Notes: generated by a model from the letters alone, not told the origin. Shown: positions 24,711-34,543, counted from the first letter of the stretch. The stretch: DNA of 64,000 nt from Gemmatimonadota bacterium (GCA_003134685.1 PLCA01000002.1:211966-275965); one strand, 5' to 3'. Made by a program: numbers and translations.

Positions 24711-25657
24711 TGCATTTGCTTTCGGGAATCGAGTTCGATCACTGGACTGGTTTCGTCGGGTGGATCGTCTCCCTTGCAACCGTACTCGGTCTTGCTCTCA
24801 TTCTTCGTCACGAGCGGCGCCAGGCTCGTAGTCTGGTTGAGCGGTCAAAGGAGCTCGAAAGGCTTTCCTCCGAGCTACTGCGGGTGAACCGCATGAAGAG
24901 CGAGTTCCTTGCAAATGTGTCCCATGAACTTCGAACGCCACTGAACGCCATTGTTGGCTTTGTGGACCTGCTGCGAGAGGGCGTATATGGGGAGCTTGCT
25001 CCCCGGCAGGTAAAACCGGTCGAGCGGATAGAAGCCTCAGCAAATCATCTCCGGCATCTCGTCGATCAAGTCCTCGATCTTGCCAAGATGGCTGCCGGCC
25101 GCCTCGAGATTCATACCGAAAGTATTGATCTGCGCCCCTTCGTTCTCGATGTGGCGAGCGAGATTGAATCGCTGGTTAGCGAGAAAGGTCTGAGCCTATC
25201 GCTCGTAATGGGCGCGGCTCTTCCGCGTATCAGAACGGACCCGACCCATTTGCGACAAGTGCTCGTTAATCTGCTGGGGAATGCGGTGAAGTACACGAAC
25301 GAAGGCGGAATCATCATTCGGACTCGCCTCGTCGACTCCCTCCCGGATAGCGAGTCTGCTTCCGTCGACCGGAGCTCGTATCCGACGAACCCCTGGATCG
25401 GTATCCAGGTAATTGATACCGGAATTGGGATTGACCCAGCGGACCGGAGTCGGATTTTCGAGGAGTTTGAGCAAATAAATGCAGGCCCTCGAGGCAACTC
25501 CGCGGAACGGGGCACGGGACTGGGGCTCGCGATTTCTCGCCGCCTTGCCGCATTGATCGGCGGAATGGTGGAGCTCGATAGCGAGCTCGGGAAGGGTTCG
25601 ACTTTTACGCTTTGGCTGCCAGTCGACCCCGACGATTTACCGGTTGCGCCTAAGTAA
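24710..25657 (+). CDS. sensor histidine kinase (orphan)
   Basis: 315 residues. One membrane helix near the N-terminus (about 13-32), a short coiled coil (about 40-60) and then a full kinase core: H-box FLANVSHELRTPLNAIVGF (phosphorylated His about 72), N-box LRQVLVNLLGNAVKYTNEGG, G1 DTGIGI, F-box and G2 GTGLGLAISRRL. There is almost no periplasmic part, so the input may be membrane-borne or cytoplasmic. No response regulator is next to it. The ATG at 24710 is preferred over TTG 24701 because a -10-like TATGAT ends eight bases before it. The last 21 bp overlap the convergent Ser/Thr kinase gene. Confidence 0.88.
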   Translation: MHLLSGIEFDHWTGFVGWIVSLATVLGLALILRHERRQARSLVERSKELERLSSELLRVNRMKSEFLANVSHELRTPLNAIVGFVDLLREGVYGELAPRQVKPVERIEASANHLRHLVDQVLDLAKMAAGRLEIHTESIDLRPFVLDVASEIESLVSEKGLSLSLVMGAALPRIRTDPTHLRQVLVNLLGNAVKYTNEGGIIIRTRLVDSLPDSESASVDRSSYPTNPWIGIQVIDTGIGIDPADRSRIFEEFEQINAGPRGNSAERGTGLGLAISRRLAALIGGMVELDSELGKGSTFTLWLPVDPDDLPVAPK

Positions 25658-26542
25658 TCCCTTGAACTTATCCAAAATCTTGGGCAGTTCTGGCGTGATG
25701 TTGGCCGCTGCAGCAAAAGCGTTTGCAAAGGCCATTACACTCGGATACCGCGCCGCCGGCGACCGGGAAAGAGCACGCATGACTACGGCGTCGAGTTCTG
25801 GCGCGAAATCGAACCCCCCCTCTCCTGCGTCCTTCAGTGGGATGGGAGGCATGGTCAGCAGCTGAGTGAACATCTCACGCGGCGCCTTGGCGGTATAGGG
25901 CAAACACCGCGTCAGCAGGAAGTACGCGATCGTGGCGAGGCTGTATTGGTCAGCCGCGGTTGTTACTATCTCGCCCGACAGGGCTTCGGGGGCGATGTAC
26001 ATGAGCGTGCCGACAAAGAATCCAGCCCGGGTCAGACGCTCGTCGGTCGGAGCCTGCGTGTCGGTCGCAATTCCGAAGTCGAGCAGCTTCACGCGCCTGG
26101 TTTTCGGGTCGTACATCACGTTTTCGGGCTTCAGATCGCGATGTACGATGTTGGCGTCGTGAGCGGCCTGCACGCCGGCTGCTATCTGTGTGACAATGTT
26201 TGCGACGTCATCTCTTGGAAGGGGCGCATTCTGCTTGGCATAGCGGTCCAGGATTTCACCCTCGGCCCACTCGATGGCGAGAAAATGGAGACCGTCCGCT
26301 TCTCCAATCTCGATCGTCTCGACGACATTGGGATGCTTTACCCTGGCACCGTACTCTGCCTCGCGGACGAAACGGGCTACAGCCGTCCTGTCCTGGCGCA
26401 GTTTTTCCCGTAGCACTTTGACTGCCACGGTGCCATGATTGGGATGATCGGCAAGGTACACGGCGGATGTACCGCCTTCACCTACCTCTTTCCTGATCGC
26501 ATAGCCGGCAACCGAAGCTCCGACCATTTGTTCTCGAGACAC
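25637..26542 (-). CDS. serine/threonine protein kinase (PknB-like)
   Basis: 301 residues, essentially a bare Hanks-type kinase domain: glycine loop EVGEGGTSAVYLA (about 17-29), the AVKVL lysine (about 42), the catalytic loop HRDLKPEN (about 134-141), DFG (about 153-155) and APEALSGE (about 176). All catalytic residues are kept. There is no membrane helix or PASTA/sensor domain; the C-terminus is short and basic. The 3' end overlaps the histidine kinase gene on the other strand. Substrates are unknown. Confidence 0.9.
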   Translation of the reverse strand: MSREQMVGASVAGYAIRKEVGEGGTSAVYLADHPNHGTVAVKVLREKLRQDRTAVARFVREAEYGARVKHPNVVETIEIGEADGLHFLAIEWAEGEILDRYAKQNAPLPRDDVANIVTQIAAGVQAAHDANIVHRDLKPENVMYDPKTRRVKLLDFGIATDTQAPTDERLTRAGFFVGTLMYIAPEALSGEIVTTAADQYSLATIAYFLLTRCLPYTAKAPREMFTQLLTMPPIPLKDAGEGGFDFAPELDAVVMRALSRSPAARYPSVMAFANAFAAAANITPELPKILDKFKGLLRRNR

Positions 26543-26580
26543 GCCGCGAAGCTAATAGAAACCGGCAAGACCGGATAGGG

Positions 26581-26586
26581 TATAAC
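26581..26586 (+). promoter_or_regulatory. -10-like element before the GWxTD gene
   Basis: TATAAC ends five bases before the ATG at 26592 and there is no ribosome-binding site, so a leaderless transcript is possible. The -35 region is weak. Confidence 0.35.
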
Positions 26587-26591
26587 TTCTC

Positions 26592-27974
26592 ATGCTGATT
26601 TCTGCCAAATACTGTTTGGGACTGTTCGTCGTTGGGGCCACGGTCGTCAATGGCTGCAGCTCCGCTCCTTCGCGTGCCAACCCCCCCAATCCGAGGGTAC
26701 TTCCTCCAGCAGGAACCGCAACGCCGGATGTGAGCGAGCTATATCGGGACATCGGGCTACTCGCTGCTCCCAGTCCTGTCGCGTTCGTCGGAAAGGTCTC
26801 CTCCTTTGCAAGCGCATTTCCGGACACGACGCTCGTTCTGGTGAGCATTTCGATCCCCAACCGCGCGCTCACGTTCACCAGAGAAGGCGATCGGTATCGC
26901 GCGCCTTACGAGGTAAAGCTCAGCCTCAATCGTGGTGAGATCGAGGCAGCAAGCGTCAACGCAATGGAGATAGTTCGCGTTGGATCATTCCGGGAGGTAA
27001 ACCGCACCGACGAGAGCATCATCTTCCAGCACTATTTTCATGTGCCGCCAGGCGTTTATGTGATTTCGGCAATGGTGCGTGATGTAGGCGGCTCACGAGG
27101 TGAGACTCAACAGGATACGATCACGGTTCCCGCGTTGGGAATGGGGCGCCTCTCTACTCCAGTCATAGTCTACGAAGCGACCGGAAGATCCAGGCTCGAC
27201 TCTGCCCCAGGCCTGCTCGTAAGTCCCCGCTCGAGTGCAGTCTTCGGTCGCGACAGCACGGTGGCGATTTATGTGGAAGCCTATGGGCAGGGAACTCGCC
27301 TGCCAGTCGATTTTGTTGTTCGCAATGAGAGGGGAGTGCAGCTGTTGCGTGACTCTGCTACACTGGCGCGACGGGGAGCACTGTTCAGCGGCGTTGTGAG
27401 CGTTCCTATCTCGACCGTGGGTGTCGGCATTGCTCAGGTCTCCTTTACCCGGCGAGACGCCCCAGACAGTGTGAAAGCTGCACTGTTCGTGAGCTTTGGC
27501 GAAGACATTCCTCTAATGTCGTTCGAGGACATGCTTGGCTACCTGCGATTCTTTGCGAGCGCTAGCCGTCTCAGTGTGCTTCGAAATGCTCCGCCGGAGA
27601 GACGAGCAACCGCATGGGCAGAATTCCTTCGTGCAACTGACCCGATACCCGAAACGTCAATAAACGAAGACATGCAGTCGTATTTTGGCCGGATTCAGGT
27701 CGCGAACGCTCAGTTCAGGATGGATCGGAATCCGGGTTGGCTCTCCGACCGCGGAATGGTGTTCGTAGCATTGGGAGAGCCCGATCAAATCCTTGAGCGG
27801 AACGTGAATCAGCAGATCTCAACTACCCAAATGGGAGCTTCAACGCGGCTTCAGATCTGGCAGTATCGCAATTACAACTCGCAGCTGGTCTTCTATGAAG
27901 ACACCGGAAGATGGAGACTGACCAGACCTAGCGAGACCGAATTTCTCGGGCTCAACAGCCGGCGGCAGCGATAG
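26592..27974 (+). CDS. GWxTD domain-containing lipoprotein
   Basis: 460 residues. Lipoprotein signal with lipobox VNGC (Cys22), a proline-rich linker, two beta-rich regions (about 60-300) and a C-terminal GWxTD-type domain whose signature reads GWLSDRGMVFVALGEPDQI (about 387-405), a variant with Ser in place of Thr. The domain is found mainly in Gemmatimonadota, Acidobacteriota and related groups; its function is unknown. It should be bound to the periplasmic face of a membrane. polA follows 85 bp later with its own promoter. Confidence 0.82.
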   Translation: MLISAKYCLGLFVVGATVVNGCSSAPSRANPPNPRVLPPAGTATPDVSELYRDIGLLAAPSPVAFVGKVSSFASAFPDTTLVLVSISIPNRALTFTREGDRYRAPYEVKLSLNRGEIEAASVNAMEIVRVGSFREVNRTDESIIFQHYFHVPPGVYVISAMVRDVGGSRGETQQDTITVPALGMGRLSTPVIVYEATGRSRLDSAPGLLVSPRSSAVFGRDSTVAIYVEAYGQGTRLPVDFVVRNERGVQLLRDSATLARRGALFSGVVSVPISTVGVGIAQVSFTRRDAPDSVKAALFVSFGEDIPLMSFEDMLGYLRFFASASRLSVLRNAPPERRATAWAEFLRATDPIPETSINEDMQSYFGRIQVANAQFRMDRNPGWLSDRGMVFVALGEPDQILERNVNQQISTTQMGASTRLQIWQYRNYNSQLVFYEDTGRWRLTRPSETEFLGLNSRRQR

Positions 27975-28029
27975 AAACGCTTCACCGAGTACCGCACAAC
28001 TCATCGTCCAATGAACGCTCTCGTGCTCC

Positions 28030-28038
28030 TGCTAAAAT
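28030..28038 (+). promoter_or_regulatory. polA extended -10 promoter element
   Basis: TGC followed by TAAAAT (28033-28038), 21 bp before the polA ATG; the -35 region is poor, as is common with an extended -10. Confidence 0.45.
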
Positions 28039-28059
28039 GAGGGCGTTTATATTGACTCT

Positions 28060-31011
28060 ATGAAAGGTCCAGACAGCCCGCGACTGTTTCTGGTCGATGG
28101 TTACGCCCTCATATACCGTGCCTTTTTTGCGCTCATTTCACGGCCCCTGACTACAAGCAAAGGCGAGAATACTTCTGCCAGCTGGGGGATCGCGAATTTT
28201 CTGCAGCGCCTTATTACGAAGCACCAGCCGGATTACCTGGGCTGGGTGCATGACTCTGGTCTCTCGTTTCGGCACGAGCGTTATCCCGCCTACAAGGCAA
28301 CCCGCGAAAAGCTGACAGAAGAGCTTCAGTCTGATTTCGATCGTGGCATGGAGCGTATCTCCCAGATACTGGATGCCTACCGGATCCCGATCTTGTCGCT
28401 GCCCGGGTACGAAGCCGACGATGTAATAGGGACACTCGTTGCAAGGAGCGTCGAAGCCGGGGTGAACGTAGTTGTAGTGTCCGGCGACAAGGACTTTCAG
28501 CAGCTGGTGAAGCCTGGGGTCTGGTTGCTAAACCCCGGGCGCGGCGGGCCCGCGAATGTCGAGGAGCACTGGGTAGGAGTTGAAAACGCGGAAGAGCGCC
28601 TTGGCGTCCCTCCAGAATTCGTTACCGATTATCTCGCGCTTGTTGGTGATTCGTCGGACAATGTGCCCGGAGTGCGCGGAATAGGTGACAAGACAGCCTC
28701 CGAGCTGGTGAAACAATATGGCCACCTCGAGTCGATTCTCGCGCACGCGTCGGAGATCACCAAAAAACGCCCCCGTGAAGCCCTTCTCGAGCACGCCGAC
28801 AATGCTCGGCTATCGAAGGAATTAGTAACAATTCGCACCGATCTGGAGGTTCCATTCGAGCTCGATTCGCTCGGGATAAAAACGCCGGATCACCGCCGCC
28901 TGAGAGATCTATTCATCGAGCTGGAGTTTCACGCGCTGGCGAAGGACAGCGCTTTGCTGGCGCCGCAGACTGAGGAAGAGCCGAAGAAACTGGTCAACTA
29001 TGTGACCGTCGATTCGGTTGAAGGATTGCAAGATGCGGTCAACCGCGCACACGCGGCAAAGGTGATTGCTCTGGACACCGAAGTCGTGATTGACTCCGAC
29101 AGCCCGCAAGCAGTCGATCCACTGCGCTCCTCCATCATCTCAATATCAATTGCCGTCGGTGAGGGAGAGGCGTACTACTTTCCGCTCCGCCATCGACTGT
29201 CACGAAGTGGACAGGGGGAGCTTCTTGTCGATGCCGCGGGAGATCGGTCCGCGACGGATGCGTCCGAAGAACGTGGCCTCATTAGAGGTGGGGACGAGGT
29301 CTTCCCGGAAGTGCCCTCAAAAAAGAAGAAAACGAACGGTGATTCGACAAGCATCGCGGCCAGGGCGTTACGCCAGAACCGCCCGACACAGGTCCGCAAT
29401 CTTCCAGCGCTTGACTCGCCGGAGATGAAATCCCTCAAGGACCTTCTCGAAGATCCATCGGTGCGAAAGACCGCTCAGAATGGAAAGTTCGACCAGCTGG
29501 CGCTTCGCTGTGCTGGTGTTCGGCTCGCGGGGTTGGATTTCGACCCAATGCTGGCGAGCTATGTGCTTGACCCGGGCCGCCGGTCCCATGGCCTTGATGT
29601 CTTGGCGCTCGAGTTTCTCGATCACACAATGACATCCTACGCGGATCTTTGCGGCAAGGGTCGCTCGGCGATTCCGTTCGATGAATGCCCTGTTGAAGCC
29701 GCTCGTGACTACTCGTGCGAAGAAGCCGACATGGCCCTGCGTCTTCGCCAGGTATTCGAGCCCCAGCTCGAATCGCACGAGCTGACACGCCTTCTGGATG
29801 GCATTGAGATTCCTCTCATCAACGTCCTGGCTGAAATGGAATGGACGGGAATCGCGATTGATTTGCCATGGTTCTTGTCCCTTAAGCAGCGCTTTCAGGC
29901 AGAGCGCGAAGCCGTTGAGAAGCAGATCTACGAAACTGCGGGAACAGAATTCAACATCAACTCGAACCCCCAGCTACGCGAGATACTCTTCGATAAGTTG
30001 AATCTGCCGATCCTGAAAAGAACGAGCACCGGTCCGTCTACCGACGCTAGCGTTCTCACGGAGCTGGCCGAAGAGGGCCACGTCCTGCCAACGCTCCTGA
30101 TGGAATACCGGGAGCTGTCAAAGCTCGAGAACACCTATCTCGATACCTTGCCACGCCTTGTCAACCCGAAGACTGGACGGCTACACACCTCGTTCAATCA
30201 AACCGTCGCCTCAACGGGCCGACTCTCGTCTGGCGATCCGAATCTTCAGAATATTCCAATTCGGCGAGAATTGGGTCGCGACATCCGACGCGGTTTCATT
30301 CCGCGCAAAAACTGGCAGCTAATGTCGGCCGATTATTCGCAGATTGAGCTCCGCCTTCTCGCCCACCTCTCGCGGGACCCTGCATTTGTGGAAGCCTTCC
30401 AGGCTGGCGGTGACATCCACCGTCAGACAGCGGCGCTCATCTTCGATGTGCCGTTGGCGGACGTAACAGGCACAATGCGAAGCCGTGCAAAAACGATCAA
30501 CTTCGCTACGATCTACGGTCAGGGTCCACACGCGCTCTCGAGGCAACTTGGCATCGAGCACGCCGAGGCAAAGGAGTTCATTGCTCGGTACTTCGAGCGC
30601 TTTCAGGGCGTGCGGAATTACCTGGATGCGATGGTCGCCTTCGCCCGCGAGAATGGATACGTGCAAACGATCTTCGGAAGGCGGCGCTACATCCCGGAGC
30701 TTCGTGAGCGGAACTTCAACGTCCGGGCTTTCGGAGAGAGAGTTGCCGCCAATTCACCGATACAAGGTTCAGCGGCCGATCTGATCAAGATCGCAATGAT
30801 CAGGATCGATGACGGATTCCGGACGAAAGAACTCCAGAGCAAGATGCTGCTGCAGGTTCATGACGAGCTCGTCTTCGAAGTATTGCCGAGCGAAATGGAT
30901 CAGGTGCAGGAGTTGGTGAAGTACGAGATGGAACATGCCGCCCAACTGTCCGTCCCTCTCGTAGTCGATCTTGGTGTCGGAAAAAACTGGCTCGACACCA
31001 AAGCGTCCTGA
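28060..31011 (+). CDS. polA: DNA polymerase I
   Basis: 983 residues with three activities. The 5' nuclease domain (about 1-290) has the acidic motifs GYEADDVIG, VSGDKDF and GDSSDNVPGV. The 3'-5' exonuclease domain keeps Exo I (DTE, residues 339-341), Exo II (NGKFD, 474-478) and Exo III (YSCEEAD, near 548), so proofreading looks intact. The polymerase domain has motif A SADYSQIELR, motif B RSRAKTINFATIYGQG and motif C QVHDELVFE. Between Exo I and Exo II there is an extra segment of about 70 residues (about 378-450) that is charged and lysine-rich (KKKK) and unlike the E. coli enzyme. It converges with the acyltransferase gene, one base apart. Confidence 0.95.
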   Translation: MKGPDSPRLFLVDGYALIYRAFFALISRPLTTSKGENTSASWGIANFLQRLITKHQPDYLGWVHDSGLSFRHERYPAYKATREKLTEELQSDFDRGMERISQILDAYRIPILSLPGYEADDVIGTLVARSVEAGVNVVVVSGDKDFQQLVKPGVWLLNPGRGGPANVEEHWVGVENAEERLGVPPEFVTDYLALVGDSSDNVPGVRGIGDKTASELVKQYGHLESILAHASEITKKRPREALLEHADNARLSKELVTIRTDLEVPFELDSLGIKTPDHRRLRDLFIELEFHALAKDSALLAPQTEEEPKKLVNYVTVDSVEGLQDAVNRAHAAKVIALDTEVVIDSDSPQAVDPLRSSIISISIAVGEGEAYYFPLRHRLSRSGQGELLVDAAGDRSATDASEERGLIRGGDEVFPEVPSKKKKTNGDSTSIAARALRQNRPTQVRNLPALDSPEMKSLKDLLEDPSVRKTAQNGKFDQLALRCAGVRLAGLDFDPMLASYVLDPGRRSHGLDVLALEFLDHTMTSYADLCGKGRSAIPFDECPVEAARDYSCEEADMALRLRQVFEPQLESHELTRLLDGIEIPLINVLAEMEWTGIAIDLPWFLSLKQRFQAEREAVEKQIYETAGTEFNINSNPQLREILFDKLNLPILKRTSTGPSTDASVLTELAEEGHVLPTLLMEYRELSKLENTYLDTLPRLVNPKTGRLHTSFNQTVASTGRLSSGDPNLQNIPIRRELGRDIRRGFIPRKNWQLMSADYSQIELRLLAHLSRDPAFVEAFQAGGDIHRQTAALIFDVPLADVTGTMRSRAKTINFATIYGQGPHALSRQLGIEHAEAKEFIARYFERFQGVRNYLDAMVAFARENGYVQTIFGRRRYIPELRERNFNVRAFGERVAANSPIQGSAADLIKIAMIRIDDGFRTKELQSKMLLQVHDELVFEVLPSEMDQVQELVKYEMEHAAQLSVPLVVDLGVGKNWLDTKAS

Positions 31012-31012
31012 G

Positions 31013-31987
31013 CTAGTAATGGCGAGGATGCTGCTCGAACGCCGCCCAGTATGCGCCGCTGAGCAATCCCGCGAGATAGAGAAAGCTGATCCAGAACGAA
31101 TGGACGAGTGCGCCAAGGATCGTGAGGTGAATCGCGTATGTGAGAAGCACGAATCCGATTCCAAACATTATCGTCAGCATCGCAGGCTGATCAGCATCGG
31201 TACTCCGCTTCACCGCGATGCTCCTTGCGACTCTCACTGGTAATTGGTGAGTGAGACGGCCCCACGAAGCTGCGATGGTAATGAGCCTTTCTTTCAGCGA
31301 GTTCTTACTTTCCCTGACGACACTCGCTTCGGGTTGAGGCAGCCCGGCCTCTTCCGATACGGCACGAAGCCGTTTGGCGATTTCTTCCGTCAGGGCAACG
31401 TGGTCGGTGTTCGGCCACGAGTCCATCTCGATTGGTTCTGCGACGTGCACTCCGGCGATTGTGCCCGGTACGCCCTTGTCTTCGAATACGAGTCCGAGCG
31501 GAAGAATCGTGACTCCCTTGATTGAACGCTCATCCCTGGCTTGGAGAGCGAGTCTTGCGAGCCCTGTCTTCAGCGGCTCGAGACCGGCTTCATTGTGGCT
31601 TTTTCCTTCTGGGAAAATGAGTACCGCTCCACTCTTGCCAAGAAGATTCAGAATCTCTTCGAAAGCTCCGAAGTTGCGGGACCGGTCAACCGGAGGTCCG
31701 TTCGATTCTCGGGCCTCGTCGCTTACCCTGCGAAGTGGAACGACTCCGATAACTCTGAATACCAAAGCAATCAGAGGATTGTTAAGTAGGGTTGCCTTTG
31801 CGGTCATGACTATCCGGCGAGGTACGACCCACCCTACGATCAGCGAATCAACAAGGGCATTCTGATGATTCACCGCGATGAGAAGTGGAGCACTGACAGG
31901 AATTCTGTTCCTGCCAGTGACACGGATGTCGCGATAGAACCAGTGAAGCGCGATTCCATTGACCCACCTCAGCCCGTGGTAGATCAT
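31013..31987 (-). CDS. lysophospholipid/glycerol-phosphate acyltransferase
   Basis: 324-residue membrane protein of the LPLAT superfamily. The catalytic motif is NHQNALVD (about residues 38-45), that is HX5D rather than the usual HX4D; this form occurs in the Gpt2/Sct1- and DHAPAT-like branch. The substrate-binding motif is FPEGKSHNE (about 120-128). Two or three C-terminal hydrophobic helices (about 265-315) anchor it. Expected role: acyl transfer in phospholipid synthesis. It overlaps the upstream permease gene by four bases (ATGA). Confidence 0.82.
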   Translation of the reverse strand: MIYHGLRWVNGIALHWFYRDIRVTGRNRIPVSAPLLIAVNHQNALVDSLIVGWVVPRRIVMTAKATLLNNPLIALVFRVIGVVPLRRVSDEARESNGPPVDRSRNFGAFEEILNLLGKSGAVLIFPEGKSHNEAGLEPLKTGLARLALQARDERSIKGVTILPLGLVFEDKGVPGTIAGVHVAEPIEMDSWPNTDHVALTEEIAKRLRAVSEEAGLPQPEASVVRESKNSLKERLITIAASWGRLTHQLPVRVARSIAVKRSTDADQPAMLTIMFGIGFVLLTYAIHLTILGALVHSFWISFLYLAGLLSGAYWAAFEQHPRHY

Positions 31988-33453
31988 CGTGATCGGACAG
32001 TTCGAATGAAGTTGTCAGGAACGCGGCGTAGCATCCAAAGCGCGAATGCCATTCCAATCGCAACCGTCATTACGCCAGCTCGATAAGCGAAACCGATTCC
32101 CATTGAAGGCGAAAATCCATCTACGGTGAACGCCCACACGAACGGACCTACTACCGCCGCGGCTCGCGAAGAGAGAACCATGAGGCTGAAGAAACGGCCC
32201 GCCTCGACATCAGGGACCAGACTGAGAAGCAGAGGACGCTCCGCTGTGGCGACGCCCCCGTAAATCAGGCCGATACAGGCGCCGACAACCCAGAAAGCGG
32301 TTCTCGTCGGAACGAGGATCATTGAAATCAGCAGCAGGATCCAACCCGCAATGACCCACGAAAGAGTTCTCTTGGGCCCAAATCGGTCTACAAGTCGTCC
32401 GATACCGTAGCTCCCGATAACCGCAGGTACAGTGAGAATGACGAACAGCGTCGCCTCGGAGCCCTTCACGAATCCCATCGCCTTAATTGCGTAAAGTGCC
32501 ATGTTTGCGATGATCGTTCCCATGGCATCCTGGTACAGGAATGCCGTGAGAATGAATCTCAGCGTTCCGGGGTACTTCTTTGCTTCGTCCAATGTGTGCC
32601 GAACATCGCGAAATGCTTCACGCCATGCGATGCGCTTCTTTCCGTGGATGACGTTATGATCTCGACAAAAGAGAAAGAGCGGTAGGGAAAAAAGCAGGAA
32701 GAGAATTGCGGTTGGTACGAATGTGGAAACACGGCCGCCATGTGTCGTGAAGGGAACGACGCTTCTCAGGAAACCGATAACCCGATCCGGAATTGTTCCC
32801 AGTATCGGCATTTCGCCTGTGAAAAAAGGAAATGTCAGCAGCACACCGGTGATCGAGCCGACGTATCCTAGTGCGGCGCCCATGCCGGAAAGCCGGCCAC
32901 GGTGGTCAACCGGAACCAGCTCCGGCATCATCGCATTGTAGAATGGCTGTGCCCCTTGATACGCGTAGTTCGCGATCGTAAAAGCCGCGAGCACTCCGAA
33001 AAGAGCGATGCCAGGTGATAAGAACTGACGAGAAACGGTTGCAGTTACACCCTCTCCAATCAGTGGCAACCCTGTCTCGCCGAGGATGGCCATTACGACC
33101 GTTGATAAACACGCTATCAGTGTAAAGCCGACTACCCACGGCTTCCGTTTCTGGGTCGCATCAGAAATTGCGCCGAATATGGGGATCGATACGACAACGA
33201 GCGCTGAGGCAATTCCATTCACTGTTGCGTATAGCGTATTCGAGTGTCCCAGATCATCTATGAGCCACACGGAGAAGTAGAGCGTGGCGATGTTCATGGA
33301 GAACACCGTATTGGCGAAATCGTAGAGCGCCCAGGCTATTCGCTCCCTGAACGGCGCGAGCGGTGGGTTGAAATCGCCTGCAGGGGTGACGCTGAGACTT
33401 ACGCCGCCGTTTTCTTCCGTCTTGTTGATCAAACCCCTTGTCACCGCTTCCAT
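31984..33453 (-). CDS. MFS permease, UMF1/Atg22 family
   Basis: About 489 residues with some 12 membrane helices and the family start RERIAWALYDFANTVFSMN (about 35-53). UMF1/Atg22 relatives are MFS transporters, Atg22 exporting amino acids from the yeast vacuole; the bacterial substrate is unknown. Start ATG 33453 is preferred over GTG 33480 because AAGAGG lies about nine bases before it. Co-transcribed with the acyltransferase. Confidence 0.85.
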   Translation of the reverse strand: MEAVTRGLINKTEENGGVSLSVTPAGDFNPPLAPFRERIAWALYDFANTVFSMNIATLYFSVWLIDDLGHSNTLYATVNGIASALVVVSIPIFGAISDATQKRKPWVVGFTLIACLSTVVMAILGETGLPLIGEGVTATVSRQFLSPGIALFGVLAAFTIANYAYQGAQPFYNAMMPELVPVDHRGRLSGMGAALGYVGSITGVLLTFPFFTGEMPILGTIPDRVIGFLRSVVPFTTHGGRVSTFVPTAILFLLFSLPLFLFCRDHNVIHGKKRIAWREAFRDVRHTLDEAKKYPGTLRFILTAFLYQDAMGTIIANMALYAIKAMGFVKGSEATLFVILTVPAVIGSYGIGRLVDRFGPKRTLSWVIAGWILLLISMILVPTRTAFWVVGACIGLIYGGVATAERPLLLSLVPDVEAGRFFSLMVLSSRAAAVVGPFVWAFTVDGFSPSMGIGFAYRAGVMTVAIGMAFALWMLRRVPDNFIRTVRSR

Positions 33454-33585
33454 TGTTAGCCTCTTTGCAGTGGGCCTCACGCGTGTACTCTACACCCGCT
33501 AGCGTCGGCACTCAAATACGTATGGTGACGTAGCAGGCGATACGTACTCTCGACGCTGTAGGTAGTCGACGACAAATTACCCCCC

Positions 33586-34509
33586 ATGATGCTTCGTGCG
33601 GCTCGCCTCTCCCTTCCGATACTGCTGCTTGTCGGCACGGTCGCGTGTCGGGACAAGGGACAAGACAAGGCCGACTCGGCTGGAGCATCGCTCTCTCCGG
33701 TTTATCCCTCGAATCCATTGGGGAATACGAATTGGGATATGGATGCCGGACCGCTGATGATCGTCGCCATCGGAAGCGGCGGTGATAGCGTTGCCGTCGT
33801 GCTTCCCGAAGCAACCGACAGCACCGTTGCGTCGTTTCAAGGCATCAATCCACCAATTTCAGGTCTGACGTTCGATCTATTTGGAAGGGGTGGGAGAATC
33901 GGATCGTCCGTTGCCGCCTCACCACTTCCACCAGTGGATACGAAGCAGGAGTGTTACTCATGGCCTCTGGCCAAACTTCAGTCGGCGCGTTCAAACTGGC
34001 GAGTCGGGTTTGTAAATGGGCATGTTCACGCAATCATGCTTGACTCAATCGAAGCAATGCCGAGCGCGGATTCAGCCGCGCTCGCTGTGTCTCTTGCGCA
34101 AACAGCGGCAACTCTGCCCTTCGCCTCGGACCCGACGTTCAGAGGACTGCCGTTCAGAGTGCGTTCGGCGTACACGTTCAGCCTGGATTCAGTCGACGTA
34201 GTGATCGCCGATGTGGTGCGAAGCGTGAACGAGGAAGCGAACCCCAGACTCGAGCATCTCTTCCTCATCGGTGAACGACCAGCGAAAACGAGTGGCAAAT
34301 ACAATCTCGGCTACTACAACAGGACGGCAGGCGCAGAAGAATCCACGCAAGCGACGGAGGTTCTGACGGCGGTGGAGATCGGAGCGGCAAGACGTCCTGC
34401 CATCATAGTCAACATCGAATATGACGATGGTGGTAAACTCGGGCTGATCGAGCGAACCGGTTATGGCCAGTGGCGCGCTACGTGGAAAAGCGCCTACACA
34501 GATTGCTGA
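33586..34509 (+). CDS. hypothetical lipoprotein
   Basis: 307 residues starting MMLRAARLSLPILLLVGTVAC; lipobox TVAC puts the lipid on Cys21. The mature part begins with a charged linker (RDKGQDKADSAG) and is followed by mixed alpha/beta sequence without a family I recognise. Gemmatimonadota encode many such orphan lipoproteins. It is divergent from the permease gene, with a 132-bp gap in which I see no convincing promoter. Confidence 0.6.
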   Translation: MMLRAARLSLPILLLVGTVACRDKGQDKADSAGASLSPVYPSNPLGNTNWDMDAGPLMIVAIGSGGDSVAVVLPEATDSTVASFQGINPPISGLTFDLFGRGGRIGSSVAASPLPPVDTKQECYSWPLAKLQSARSNWRVGFVNGHVHAIMLDSIEAMPSADSAALAVSLAQTAATLPFASDPTFRGLPFRVRSAYTFSLDSVDVVIADVVRSVNEEANPRLEHLFLIGERPAKTSGKYNLGYYNRTAGAEESTQATEVLTAVEIGAARRPAIIVNIEYDDGGKLGLIERTGYGQWRATWKSAYTDC

Positions 34510-34543
34510 TCTCCCTGCTGTCGCTCGATGCAGAGACAGTCAG

